NCBI GenBank assembly: GCA_018971455.1
Contig: JAGXAV010000134.1
Coordinates: 1-6,359, forward strand
DNA from: Rhodospirillales bacterium
GTDB taxonomy: Bacteria; Pseudomonadota; Alphaproteobacteria; Acetobacterales; Acetobacteraceae
Reading direction: 5' to 3'
DNA: 6,359 nt
Part shown: piece by piece, positions 1-6,359 of the stretch
How the letters are laid out: each line of letters opens with the position of its first letter
Position numbering within the stretch: position 1 is the first letter of the stretch
Made by a program: the position numbers and the translations under genes
Notes under the pieces: model-generated
The model's database searches: none
The model's input: the letters and a program-made list of their open reading frames with translations, nothing else
Told to the model about the DNA's origin: nothing

Positions 1-291
1 TGTGCCGATCTGCTGCGGGCGGGGCGGATCGCCACCGTGGTGGTCTCCACCCACCATCATTCCATCAGCGGCGACCCGCTGACGCACCAGCGCTGCCTCG
101 CCTTGATCGACCAATGCGGCGGGCGGGTGATTGCCGAGCATGACGTGCAGGAGAGTTTTTCCGGCGACGGCCTGATCGCCGCGCGCTTTGGGGCGGATGC
201 GGCGGCGTGGCCGGCGGTGAAGCTGTCCTTCAACCGGTATTCGGCGTCATTGTTCCGCAACCCGCTGTACGATCTGGCGGCGGCGCGGTAG
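1..291 (+). CDS. C-terminal end of a probable FkbM-family methyltransferase (partial)
   Basis: The frame is open from base 1 and ends at TAG 289-291, giving the last 96 residues of a protein whose start lies outside the window. The first ATG inside (37) is internal, since coding continues upstream of it. The segment contains STHHHSISGDPLTHQRC (residues 17-33), then AEHDVQESFSGDGLIAARF and a tail NRYSASLFRNPLYDL. From memory this tail pattern resembles the C-terminus of FkbM-type SAM-dependent methyltransferases, which O-methylate sugars or other small molecules and are often found in polysaccharide or secondary-metabolite loci. The SAM-binding core would lie upstream and cannot be checked, so the family call is tentative; that this is a real coding end is much firmer. 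The aminotransferase gene follows in the same direction after 85 bases, so co-transcription is possible. Confidence 0.6.
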   Translation, partial: CADLLRAGRIATVVVSTHHHSISGDPLTHQRCLALIDQCGGRVIAEHDVQESFSGDGLIAARFGADAAAWPAVKLSFNRYSASLFRNPLYDLAAAR

Positions 292-292
292 G

Positions 293-307
293 CGGCCCCG
301 CGGGCCG
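293..307 (+). terminator. Weak hairpin just after the first gene
   Basis: CGGCCC (293-298) pairs with GGGCCG (302-307) around the loop CGC, two bases after the stop codon of the first gene. Only a short TTT run follows, at about 314, with C residues after it. It could be a weak terminator or attenuator, or simply a chance GC-rich palindrome. Confidence 0.25.
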
Positions 308-362
308 GCGAGGCTTTCCCCGCATGGTCGATCGGGTCTAGGCTTGGCGCCTTGTCTTCACC

Positions 363-368
363 GAGAGG
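363..368 (+). promoter_or_regulatory. Shine-Dalgarno site fixing the aminotransferase start
   Basis: GAGAGG lies 8 bases before ATG 377. The in-frame ATG at 344 has no comparable purine-rich site, and its extra residues match no part of the aminotransferase fold, so 377 is preferred. Confidence 0.6.
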
Positions 369-376
369 CACTTCCG

Positions 377-1789
377 ATGACCCCCCCGCCGCCCGCCAGC
401 CGTACCAATTCCGCCGCCATGCGCGACATCGCCAACGTGCTGCACCCCTACACCGACCTCCACGCGCACCAGGAGGTCGGGCCGCTGGTCATCACGCGCG
501 GCGAGGGCGTGCGGGTGTGGGACGAGGGCGGCAAGGGCTACATCGAGAGCGTCGCCGGGCTGTGGTGCGCGGCCCTGGGCTTCTCCAACGAGCGGCTGGT
601 GCAGGCGGCGACCAAGCAGATGCGCGCGCTGCCTTTCTACCACTCCTTCACCGCCAAATCGCACATGCCGATGATCGATCTGGCGGAGATGCTGATCGAG
701 CGTGCGCCGGTGCCGATGAGCAAGGTGTTCTTCGCCAATTCGGGCTCCGAGGCCAACGACACCGCCATCAAGATGGTGTGGTATTTCAACAATGCGGTGG
801 GCCGGCCGCAAAAGAAGAAGATCATCGGGCGCGTCAAGGGCTATCACGGCATCACGCTGGCCGCGGCCTCGCTGACCGGGCTTGCCGCCAATCATCGCAG
901 CTTCGACGTGCCGCTGCCCGGCTTCATCCACACCATCACGCCGCATTTCTATCACGGCGCGCTGCCCGGCGAGACGGAGGAGGAATTCGCCACGCGCTGC
1001 GCGACCGAGCTGGAGGCCATGATCCTGGCCGAGGGGCCGGACACGGTGGCGGCGATGTGGGCCGAGCCGATCATGGGGGCGGGCGGCGTGATCGTGCCGC
1101 CGGCGGGGTATTTCGAAAAGATCCAGGCGGTACTGCGCAAGTATGACGTGCTGTTCGTCGCCGACGAGGTGATCTGCGGCTTCTGGCGCACCGGCAATTA
1201 CTGGGGCAGCCAGACGCTCGGCGCCAAGCCGGACATCCTGGTCTGCGCCAAGGCGCTGTCCTCGGCCTATCTGCCGATCAGCGCGGTGATGGTCAATGAG
1301 CGGGTGTTCCGCGGCCTTGCCGATGAGAGCCACGTCATCGGCACGTTCGGCCATGGCTTCACCTATTCGGGCCATCCGGTTCCGGCCGCGGTCGCCGTCG
1401 AGACGCTGAAGATCTACGACGAGATGGATATCGGCAGCCATGTGCGCGAGGTCGGCCCGCATATGCAGGCGGAATTGCGGCGCCGCTTCGCCGGCCATGA
1501 GCTGGTGGGCGATGTGCGCGGTGTCGGGCTGATCGGGGCGTTCGAGCTGGTGTCCGACAAGGCGGCGCGCAGCAATTTCGACGCCAAGCTGAAGATCGGG
1601 CCGCGGATGGTGAAACTTGCCGAGGCGCACGGCGTGATCGGGCGCGCCAGCGTCGGCGATTCGATCGTTTTCAGCCCGCCGCTGATCATCACCAAATCCG
1701 AGATCGACGAGATGTTCGACGGCATCGGCGCGGCCCTTGACGAGCTCACGGTGCAGCTGCGCCGCGAACAGATCGCGGTGGTTCGCTAG
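377..1789 (+). CDS. Class III PLP-dependent aminotransferase, omega-amino acid:pyruvate type
   Basis: This 470-residue cytoplasmic enzyme of fold type I probably moves an amino group from an omega-amino acid, a polyamine such as putrescine, or another amine onto pyruvate or a similar keto acid. The PLP residues are visible: G123-S124-E125 (phosphate cup, in NSGSEAND), Y156-H157-G158 (ring stacking), D263 in ADEVICGF (pyridine nitrogen), K292 in CAKALSS (Schiff base) and T329 in GFTYSGHP (phosphate from the partner subunit). D263 to K292 is 29 residues, as in the Vibrio fluvialis omega-transaminase as I recall it. W63 and R423 sit where that enzyme has its substrate-pocket Trp and flipping Arg. 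Length is normal for the family and nothing is missing. The exact substrate cannot be read from sequence; beta-alanine, putrescine, taurine and chiral amines are all possible. The neighbouring methyltransferase-like gene does not settle it. Confidence 0.93.
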   Translation: MTPPPPASRTNSAAMRDIANVLHPYTDLHAHQEVGPLVITRGEGVRVWDEGGKGYIESVAGLWCAALGFSNERLVQAATKQMRALPFYHSFTAKSHMPMIDLAEMLIERAPVPMSKVFFANSGSEANDTAIKMVWYFNNAVGRPQKKKIIGRVKGYHGITLAAASLTGLAANHRSFDVPLPGFIHTITPHFYHGALPGETEEEFATRCATELEAMILAEGPDTVAAMWAEPIMGAGGVIVPPAGYFEKIQAVLRKYDVLFVADEVICGFWRTGNYWGSQTLGAKPDILVCAKALSSAYLPISAVMVNERVFRGLADESHVIGTFGHGFTYSGHPVPAAVAVETLKIYDEMDIGSHVREVGPHMQAELRRRFAGHELVGDVRGVGLIGAFELVSDKAARSNFDAKLKIGPRMVKLAEAHGVIGRASVGDSIVFSPPLIITKSEIDEMFDGIGAALDELTVQLRREQIAVVR

Positions 1790-1851
1790 AGCAACGTCCG
1801 ATCCGACTGACCCGCTTCGCGGTCAGTCGGATCGGACCAAGTTGCTCTAGC
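1785..1851. repeat. Intergenic palindrome A, overlapping the aminotransferase stop codon
   Basis: This is a nested inverted repeat. The outer arms GCTAGAGCAAC (1785-1795) and GTTGCTCTAGC (1841-1851) are exact complements. The inner arms TCCGATCCGACTGACC (1797-1812) and GGTCAGTCGGATCGGA (1821-1836) are also exact, with an 8-base apex and a small asymmetric internal loop (1 versus 4 bases). The stop codon TAG 1787-1789 is inside the stem. There is no T tract, so it is unlike a standard terminator. The form fits the short dispersed palindromes (REP- or RIME-like) of alphaproteobacterial intergenic regions. In mRNA it would make a very stable 3' hairpin that could protect the aminotransferase transcript. 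Confidence 0.8.
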
Positions 1852-1862
1852 ATTTATGTTTT

Positions 1863-1912
1863 CCAGAGCACGATCCGACCTGATGATTCCATCAGGTCGG
1901 ATCGTGCTCTGG
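1863..1912. repeat. Intergenic palindrome B, perfect 23-base inverted repeat
   Basis: The left arm 1863-1885 (starting CCAGAGCACGATCCGACC) is the exact reverse complement of the right arm 1890-1912 (ending GGTCGGATCGTGCTCTGG), around the four-base loop ATTC. It shares AGAGCA at the outer end and CGATCCGAC within the arm with palindrome A, 11 bases to the left, so the two belong to one repeat family. An AT-richer spacer (1852-1862) separates them. No transposase is present; such elements are usually thought to be non-autonomous. Confidence 0.85.
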
Positions 1913-1948
1913 CGCCCGGCCCGGCACGCGGGCTTGTTCGACCGGATG

Positions 1949-1983
1949 GGGCGGGCAGGGGCGAACCCCCAGCCCGCCCTTTT
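1949..1983 (+). terminator. Rho-independent terminator for plus-strand transcription
   Basis: GGGCGGGC (1949-1956) pairs with GCCCGCCC (1972-1979), giving eight base pairs. After one A-A mismatch the stem continues with GGGG (1958-1961) on CCCC (1967-1970) and closes on a five-base loop. TTTT (1980-1983) follows directly. This is the clearest transcription stop in the window. It would end the aminotransferase transcript after the two palindromes and insulate the lipoprotein operon downstream. Confidence 0.75.
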
Positions 1984-2000
1984 CGTGCCCGCCCTTTTCG
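1972..2000 (+). repeat. Tandem copy of the terminator 3' arm and T tract
   Basis: GCCCGCCCTTTTCG occurs at 1972-1985 and again, identical, at 1987-2000, a 15-base period. The unit is the 3' arm and T tract of the terminator starting at 1949, so the single 5' arm could pair with either copy. A slipped-strand duplication is the simplest origin. Confidence 0.7.
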
Positions 2001-2027
2001 CGCACCCCCTTCGCACCCTGTCGAGGT

Positions 2028-2041
2028 TTGATCCAGGTCAA
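2028..2041 (+). promoter_or_regulatory. FNR/FixK-type binding site upstream of the lipoprotein operon
   Basis: TTGAT-CCAG-GTCAA matches the CRP/FNR-superfamily consensus TTGAT-N4-ATCAA at nine of ten fixed positions. The site is centred about 65 bases before ATG 2100. If it acts as a class II activator site (centre near -41.5), transcription would start near 2076. I see no convincing -35 and -10 pair around it, which would suit an activator-dependent promoter but does not prove one. The only gene start nearby is the plus-strand lipoprotein at 2100. Inference: the operon may respond to low oxygen or to a nitrogen-oxide-sensing regulator. Confidence 0.55.
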
Positions 2042-2070
2042 TGCTTGCGGCTGCGGAAAGGCGCAGACAG

Positions 2071-2099
2071 CGGAATGATCTCCTGAGGCGGATCATCCG
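2071..2099 (+). promoter_or_regulatory. Leader hairpin with the Shine-Dalgarno site in its loop
   Basis: CGGaATGATC (2071-2080, A2074 bulged) pairs with GATCATCCG (2091-2099) in nine base pairs, leaving the ten-base loop TCCTGAGGCG (2081-2090). The likely Shine-Dalgarno GAGG is in that loop, and the stem ends at the base before ATG 2100. It could modulate translation of the first lipoprotein. Alternatively the palindrome could be a protein-binding site on DNA. Confidence 0.4.
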
Positions 2100-2660
2100 A
2101 TGCGCATGTTGGCGCCCGTTGCGGCCCCTGCGAGGGCCCTGAGCCACCGAATGCCGGGCGGCGTGGTGGGTCTTCTCATGCTGCTGGCCTTGGCCGGCTG
2201 CGTCACCGCCAGCACCATCGATGCATCCGCACCGCCGCCGGGCGGGGTGGTGGCGTTGCGGGTGGAGGGCTGCGTCGATCGCACCCATACGCAGGGCCGT
2301 GACCTCGGCGCCGAGGCCACCAAGGCGTTCATCGAGGCGCTCGGCAAATCGCAATCGCTGCGCGTCGATCCGGCCGCGCCGTACACGCTGACCTGCGATG
2401 TCAGCGGTTTCGCCGAGGGCAGCGCGTTGAAGCGCTGGCTGCTGCCGGGCTGGGGCGCCACGGTGGGCGAGGTGGCGGTGATGGTCACCGACACGCGTTC
2501 GGGGGTGACCGTGCTGATCGCCCGCGGCAGCGCCACGGTGGGCAGCGGTGGCTTGTACACGATCGGCGCCGACAGCTACATCCTGCCGACGGCGGTGAAG
2601 GATGTCGTCGGCAAGATCGAGGCATGGGCAGGCGGCAAGCCGCAGGCGGTGGTGCGATGA
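2100..2660 (+). CDS. Outer-membrane-type lipoprotein, DUF4410-like
   Basis: This 186-residue protein starts with a lipoprotein signal peptide: arginines in the first 17 residues, a hydrophobic run at about 21-32 and the lipobox L31-A-G-C34. It should be lipidated on Cys34 after cleavage by signal peptidase II. The mature part is a single small domain with a beta-rich look. The segment GSALKRWLLPGWGAT (107-121), then a GEVAVMVTDTRSG strand-turn and a Gly/Ser-rich stretch at 142-152, recalls DUF4410, a family of uncharacterised lipoproteins. The start at 2100 has GAGG about 10 bases upstream and supplies the basic N-region; a start at the internal Met18 would lose it. The next lipoprotein gene overlaps its stop by ATGA, indicating translational coupling. 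The specific function is unknown; the role is probably in the envelope. Confidence 0.82.
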   Translation: MRMLAPVAAPARALSHRMPGGVVGLLMLLALAGCVTASTIDASAPPPGGVVALRVEGCVDRTHTQGRDLGAEATKAFIEALGKSQSLRVDPAAPYTLTCDVSGFAEGSALKRWLLPGWGATVGEVAVMVTDTRSGVTVLIARGSATVGSGGLYTIGADSYILPTAVKDVVGKIEAWAGGKPQAVVR

Positions 2661-3049
2661 TGGGGTTCATGCGTCAGTGCGCGGCGCTGGTGGCCGCCGC
2701 CGGATTCCTCCTCCTCGCCGGCTGCGCGGCGCCGCCCACCGTGACGAGCGGGGCCTTCCGCAACGTGGCGGCGATCGGGACAAGCCTGCACCGCGGCAGC
2801 TCGACGAAGACCGATGTGCGGGCGCTGCTCGGCGTGCCGAACGGCGACGGGATGAGCGCCTTCCGCAACGTTGCCGGCGGCCCGCGCGAGGTCTGGTACT
2901 ACGAGGATATCGAAATGACCGGGGCGAAATTCTCCGGCAGCATCATGACGATGGCGATGCGCCAGCAATGGCTTCTGGTGTTCTTCAAGGGAGACACCTT
3001 CGATGGCTATTTGTGGACGACCAACAGCGCGCCGGTTCGTGCGAATTGA
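2657..3049 (+). CDS. Small lipoprotein with BamE/SmpA-OmlA-like pattern (paralogue 1 of 3)
   Basis: This 130-residue protein begins at the ATG of an ATGA overlap with the preceding gene. ATG 2660 and ATG 2669 are possible alternative starts. The signal peptide ends in the lipobox L20-A-G-C23. The mature part has the sequence SLHRGSSTKTDVRALLGVP (43-61), which resembles the G-x-(S/T)-x-x-(D/E)-V-x-x-x-LG-x-P signature of BamE/SmpA-OmlA-like lipoproteins. W80-Y-Y then follows, and the C-terminal strand is [15 protein letters not shown] (106-120). BamE proteins are accessory subunits of the outer-membrane beta-barrel assembly machine, but many lipoproteins share the fold without that job, and a BAM role is not claimed here. 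FRNVA occurs twice (residues 34-38 and 69-73). The two following genes encode proteins of the same plan. Confidence 0.8.
   Translation: MMGFMRQCAALVAAAGFLLLAGCAAPPTVTSGAFRNVAAIGTSLHRGSSTKTDVRALLGVPNGDGMSAFRNVAGGPREVWYYEDIEMTGAKFSGSIMTMAMRQQWLLVFFKGDTFDGYLWTTNSAPVRAN
2987..2993 (+). promoter_or_regulatory. Shine-Dalgarno-like site inside the preceding gene
   Basis: AAGGGAG lies nine bases before ATG 3003, inside the coding sequence of the lipoprotein gene at 2657. It favours 3003 as the start of the next gene. Because it also encodes the conserved FFKGD segment, the match could be coincidental. Confidence 0.4.
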
Positions 3050-3413
3050 AGCGGCCCGCGGCGCCGTGGCGCGCGCGGGCCTGCGCGGCGTCGTCGGCGT
3101 GGCGCTGCTGCTCGGCGGGTGCGCCACCACCTATCACGGCGGCAGCCCGCCGCCGATCGACCAGCTCGCCGGGCTGACGATCGGCGTCTCGCCCGCCTTT
3201 GCCGTCACCACGGCCCTCGGTGCCCCGCGCGGGCGCGGCGCCGTCACCATGACCGAGGCGCCGGCGCAGGATCTGTGGGTGTATCAGGCCCAGGAGGTGC
3301 AGGGCAGCGCCTCGCACCGGAGCCTGCTGATGGTCTTCGTGGATCGGCAATCCGGCGTGTTCAACGGCTATCTGTGGTTCCGCAGCGGGGCCCTGATGGC
3401 TCGCAAGAACTAG
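3003..3413 (+). CDS. Small lipoprotein, diverged member of the same family (paralogue 2 of 3)
   Basis: From ATG 3003 the product is 136 residues with the lipobox L37-G-G-C40. ATG 3003 has a good Shine-Dalgarno site but overlaps the upstream gene by 47 bases and gives an unusually long, arginine-rich N-region. GTG 3039 (11-base overlap, Cys at 28) and GTG 3066 (Cys at 19) would give more typical signal peptides but have poorer ribosome sites, so the start is uncertain. The mature part aligns with the flanking paralogues through ALGAPRGRG (71-79), LWVYQ (91-95) and the tail [19 protein letters not shown] (108-126). The usual G-x-ST-x-x-DV segment is replaced by [10 protein letters not shown], so this is the most diverged of the three copies. 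No cellular role can be assigned from sequence beyond a lipid-anchored envelope protein. Confidence 0.75.
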   Translation: MAICGRPTARRFVRIEAARGAVARAGLRGVVGVALLLGGCATTYHGGSPPPIDQLAGLTIGVSPAFAVTTALGAPRGRGAVTMTEAPAQDLWVYQAQEVQGSASHRSLLMVFVDRQSGVFNGYLWFRSGALMARKN

Positions 3414-3420
3414 CCGGACG

Positions 3421-3426
3421 AAGGAG
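3421..3426 (+). promoter_or_regulatory. Strong Shine-Dalgarno site fixing a GTG start
   Basis: AAGGAG lies five bases before GTG 3432, in the 18-base gap after the preceding stop codon. It supports GTG as the true start; the next in-frame Met falls inside the signal peptide. Confidence 0.65.
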
Positions 3427-3431
3427 CGGGA

Positions 3432-3815
3432 GTGCGCCCTGTGGCCCGACATCGTTCATCCCGGCCGGCCGGCTCGCGGCTTCTCGCCCTGCTCGGCGCG
3501 GCGATGCTCTCGCTCGGCGCGTGCAGCCCGCTGAAGTACCAGGCCGGCAACGCGTTCGACCCCACCGTGGTCGCGGCCTCCCTGCATCCCGGCCAGTCCA
3601 CCACGGACGACGTGCGGGCGCTGCTCGGAACGCCCTACGGAACCGGCGGCGCGATGATGCCGTACCAGGAGAGTTCGCGCCTGGTGTGGACGTATTTCTT
3701 CGATCGCGGCGCCATCGATCCGTCGAACGGGGAGATCACCGAGCACATGACCTACCTGTTCGTGTTCTTCCGCGACAACCGGTTCGACAGCTCGCTCTGG
3801 TTCGACACCATGTAG
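3432..3815 (+). CDS. Small lipoprotein with BamE/SmpA-OmlA-like pattern (paralogue 3 of 3)
   Basis: The 127-residue product starts at GTG and has an arginine-rich N-region, a hydrophobic core and the lipobox L28-G-A-C31. The mature protein carries [19 protein letters not shown] (50-68), very close to the same segment of the lipoprotein encoded at 2657. It then has [10 protein letters not shown] (84-93) and the tail [17 protein letters not shown] (108-124). The two genes share 17 identical bases, GTGCGGGCGCTGCTCGG, at 2816-2832 and 3612-3628, within the coding sequence for VRALLG. This fits duplication of an ancestral gene. It is the last gene of the apparent operon and its stop is 31 bases from the convergent rpoD stop. 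The fold assignment is by pattern only; the function is unknown. Confidence 0.82.
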   Translation: MRPVARHRSSRPAGSRLLALLGAAMLSLGACSPLKYQAGNAFDPTVVAASLHPGQSTTDDVRALLGTPYGTGGAMMPYQESSRLVWTYFFDRGAIDPSNGEITEHMTYLFVFFRDNRFDSSLWFDTM

Positions 3816-3820
3816 CGCTG

Positions 3821-3846
3821 CCTGCCGTCGGGCGCGGGCCGGCGGG
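3821..3846. terminator. Possible hairpin between convergent genes
   Basis: CCTGCCG (3821-3827) can pair with CGGCGGG (3840-3846), seven pairs including one T-G (U-G in RNA), with a 12-base loop. It fills the gap between the lipoprotein and rpoD stop codons. There is no T tract on either strand, so a role as a two-way terminator is only a suggestion. Confidence 0.25.
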
Positions 3847-5814
<1,968 letters not shown>

Positions 5815-5878
5815 CTTTCACGGCTCTCCGGCAGAGGTCAGCGGACAGGAAACACGCGGGGGCAGGACGATCGGGTAT

Positions 5879-5915
5879 GACGAAGGGATGGGCGGGCACG
5901 ACGAAGGGACGGGCG
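5879..5915. repeat. 16-base direct repeat in the dnaG-rpoD gap
   Basis: GACGAAGGGATGGGCG (5879-5894) and GACGAAGGGACGGGCG (5900-5915) differ at one base and start 21 bases apart, about two helical turns. They lie 65-101 bases upstream of the rpoD start. They could be paired binding sites for a regulator of rpoD or a small duplication; nothing else decides between these. No clear -35/-10 promoter was seen in the gap. Confidence 0.55.
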
Positions 5916-5935
5916 AGGCAGCGGCACGTTCGGGC

Positions 5936-6359
5936 TCACGGATCGGCCTCGCCGGCCTCGCCCCGGCAGAGCGCATCGCGCGCGGCACAGAGCGCGATCA
6001 GCCGGCGCTGGGTCGCGGCGTCGGCGCGCGCGGAGAACTCCCGCCCGGCCGCCGCGACTTCCTGCTCCAGCCGGTCGCGATGCATCAGCCCGAAGATGTG
6101 CCACCAACCCGCCTCGGCCTCGCCCGGCATCGCCTCGGCATGCGCGCAGGCTGGCAGCGGGACGGGGGTCGCTGCCAGGATTCGTGCGGCCTCGGCGGCC
6201 AGTCCAGAGAGGCTCAGGTGGTCCATGACCCCCTTGGAGTCAAGGACATCCGCCCGATCCGCCCATTCGAATACCGCGGCGCGCACCGCCGCCAGGCCGG
6301 GGGCGAGGGCGAGCTCGGCCAGCGCCCCGCCCACGTCGTGCAGCAACGCCGGCTGGGCC
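5936..6359 (-). CDS. dnaG: DNA primase, C-terminal part (partial)
   Basis: The frame is open from the right edge to TGA (5936-5938 on this strand), giving about 140 C-terminal residues; a TTG codon at 6346 is internal, not a start. The segment is alpha-helical and Ala/Arg/Glu-rich, with ALLHDVGGALAELAL near its start and GWWHIFGLMHRDRLEQEV about 60 residues from the end. These resemble the C-terminal helicase-binding domain of alphaproteobacterial DnaG, which contacts the replicative helicase DnaB and sets primer frequency. The zinc-finger and TOPRIM catalytic domains would lie outside the window, so the call rests on this domain plus the position directly upstream of rpoD. The C-terminal domain is poorly conserved, which limits what its sequence alone can show. 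It may be co-transcribed with rpoD. Confidence 0.82.
   Translation of the reverse strand, partial: AQPALLHDVGGALAELALAPGLAAVRAAVFEWADRADVLDSKGVMDHLSLSGLAAEAARILAATPVPLPACAHAEAMPGEAEAGWWHIFGLMHRDRLEQEVAAAGREFSARADAATQRRLIALCAARDALCRGEAGEADP

Noticed and set aside
338..1630. Long open frame (430 codons) on the minus strand opposite the aminotransferase
   Set aside because: Its His/Arg/Asp-rich translation shows no recognisable domain, and the opposite strand carries all the PLP motifs. Long antisense frames are expected at this GC content.
1863..1912. Palindrome B as a rho-independent terminator
   Set aside because: The stem is perfect but no T tract follows (GCGCCC instead), and the hairpin at 1949 is a much better terminator.
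1856..2086. Plus-strand frame of 76 codons in the intergenic region
   Set aside because: It starts inside the spacer of the palindrome pair, translates palindrome B and the terminator, has no good ribosome site and resembles no protein I know.
1854..2354. Minus-strand frame across the intergenic region and the first lipoprotein gene
   Set aside because: It reads through both arms of palindrome B, the terminator and the FNR-like site; the opposing lipoprotein has a clear signal peptide and lipobox.
5815..5935. A sigma-70 promoter for rpoD in the gap after dnaG
   Set aside because: I found no convincing pair of -35 and -10 hexamers at proper spacing on the minus strand; a promoter may lie within dnaG.

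Overview
The window comes from a GC-rich alphaproteobacterium, most likely of the Rhodospirillales/Acetobacteraceae type. This rests on the dnaG-rpoD gene order, a long alphaproteobacterial RpoD with an acidic, charged non-conserved region, and a TTGAT-N4-GTCAA site of the FNR/FixK kind. The taxonomic call is inference from gene content and composition only.

Left part (1-2000, plus strand). The end of a protein resembling FkbM-family methyltransferases runs in from the left edge. It is followed by a complete class III PLP-dependent aminotransferase of the omega-amino acid:pyruvate type. After the aminotransferase stop codon come two related long palindromes, the first of which pairs through the stop codon. 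Next is a well-formed rho-independent terminator whose 3' arm and T tract are duplicated in tandem.

Middle part (2000-3815, plus strand). An FNR/FixK-type half-site pair and a hairpin holding the Shine-Dalgarno sequence in its loop precede a tight cluster of four small lipoprotein genes. The first encodes a DUF4410-like lipoprotein. The other three encode short lipoproteins that resemble one another. Their pattern (two with G-x-ST-x-x-DVRALLG-x-P, then a W-x-Y motif and an aromatic C-terminal F-(D/N)-x-x-LW motif) suggests a BamE/SmpA-OmlA-like fold. Gene overlaps (ATGA; 47 bases or less; then an 18-base gap) point to one operon. The products are probably envelope proteins, possibly partners of each other; no function is established.

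Right part (3847-6359, minus strand). The housekeeping sigma factor gene rpoD is complete and lies downstream of the C-terminal end of dnaG (primase), which runs off the right edge. rpoD converges on the lipoprotein operon with only 31 bases between the stop codons. The dnaG-rpoD gap holds a 16-base direct repeat with a 21-base period.

The stretch 1790-2099 is the only gap above 300 bases. It holds the palindrome pair, the terminator, the tandem repeat, the FNR-like site and the leader hairpin, and I see no convincing gene in it. I found no tRNA, rRNA, CRISPR array, transposase or other mobile-element gene. The most interesting part is the paralogous lipoprotein operon with its apparent oxygen-responsive and translational control signals.
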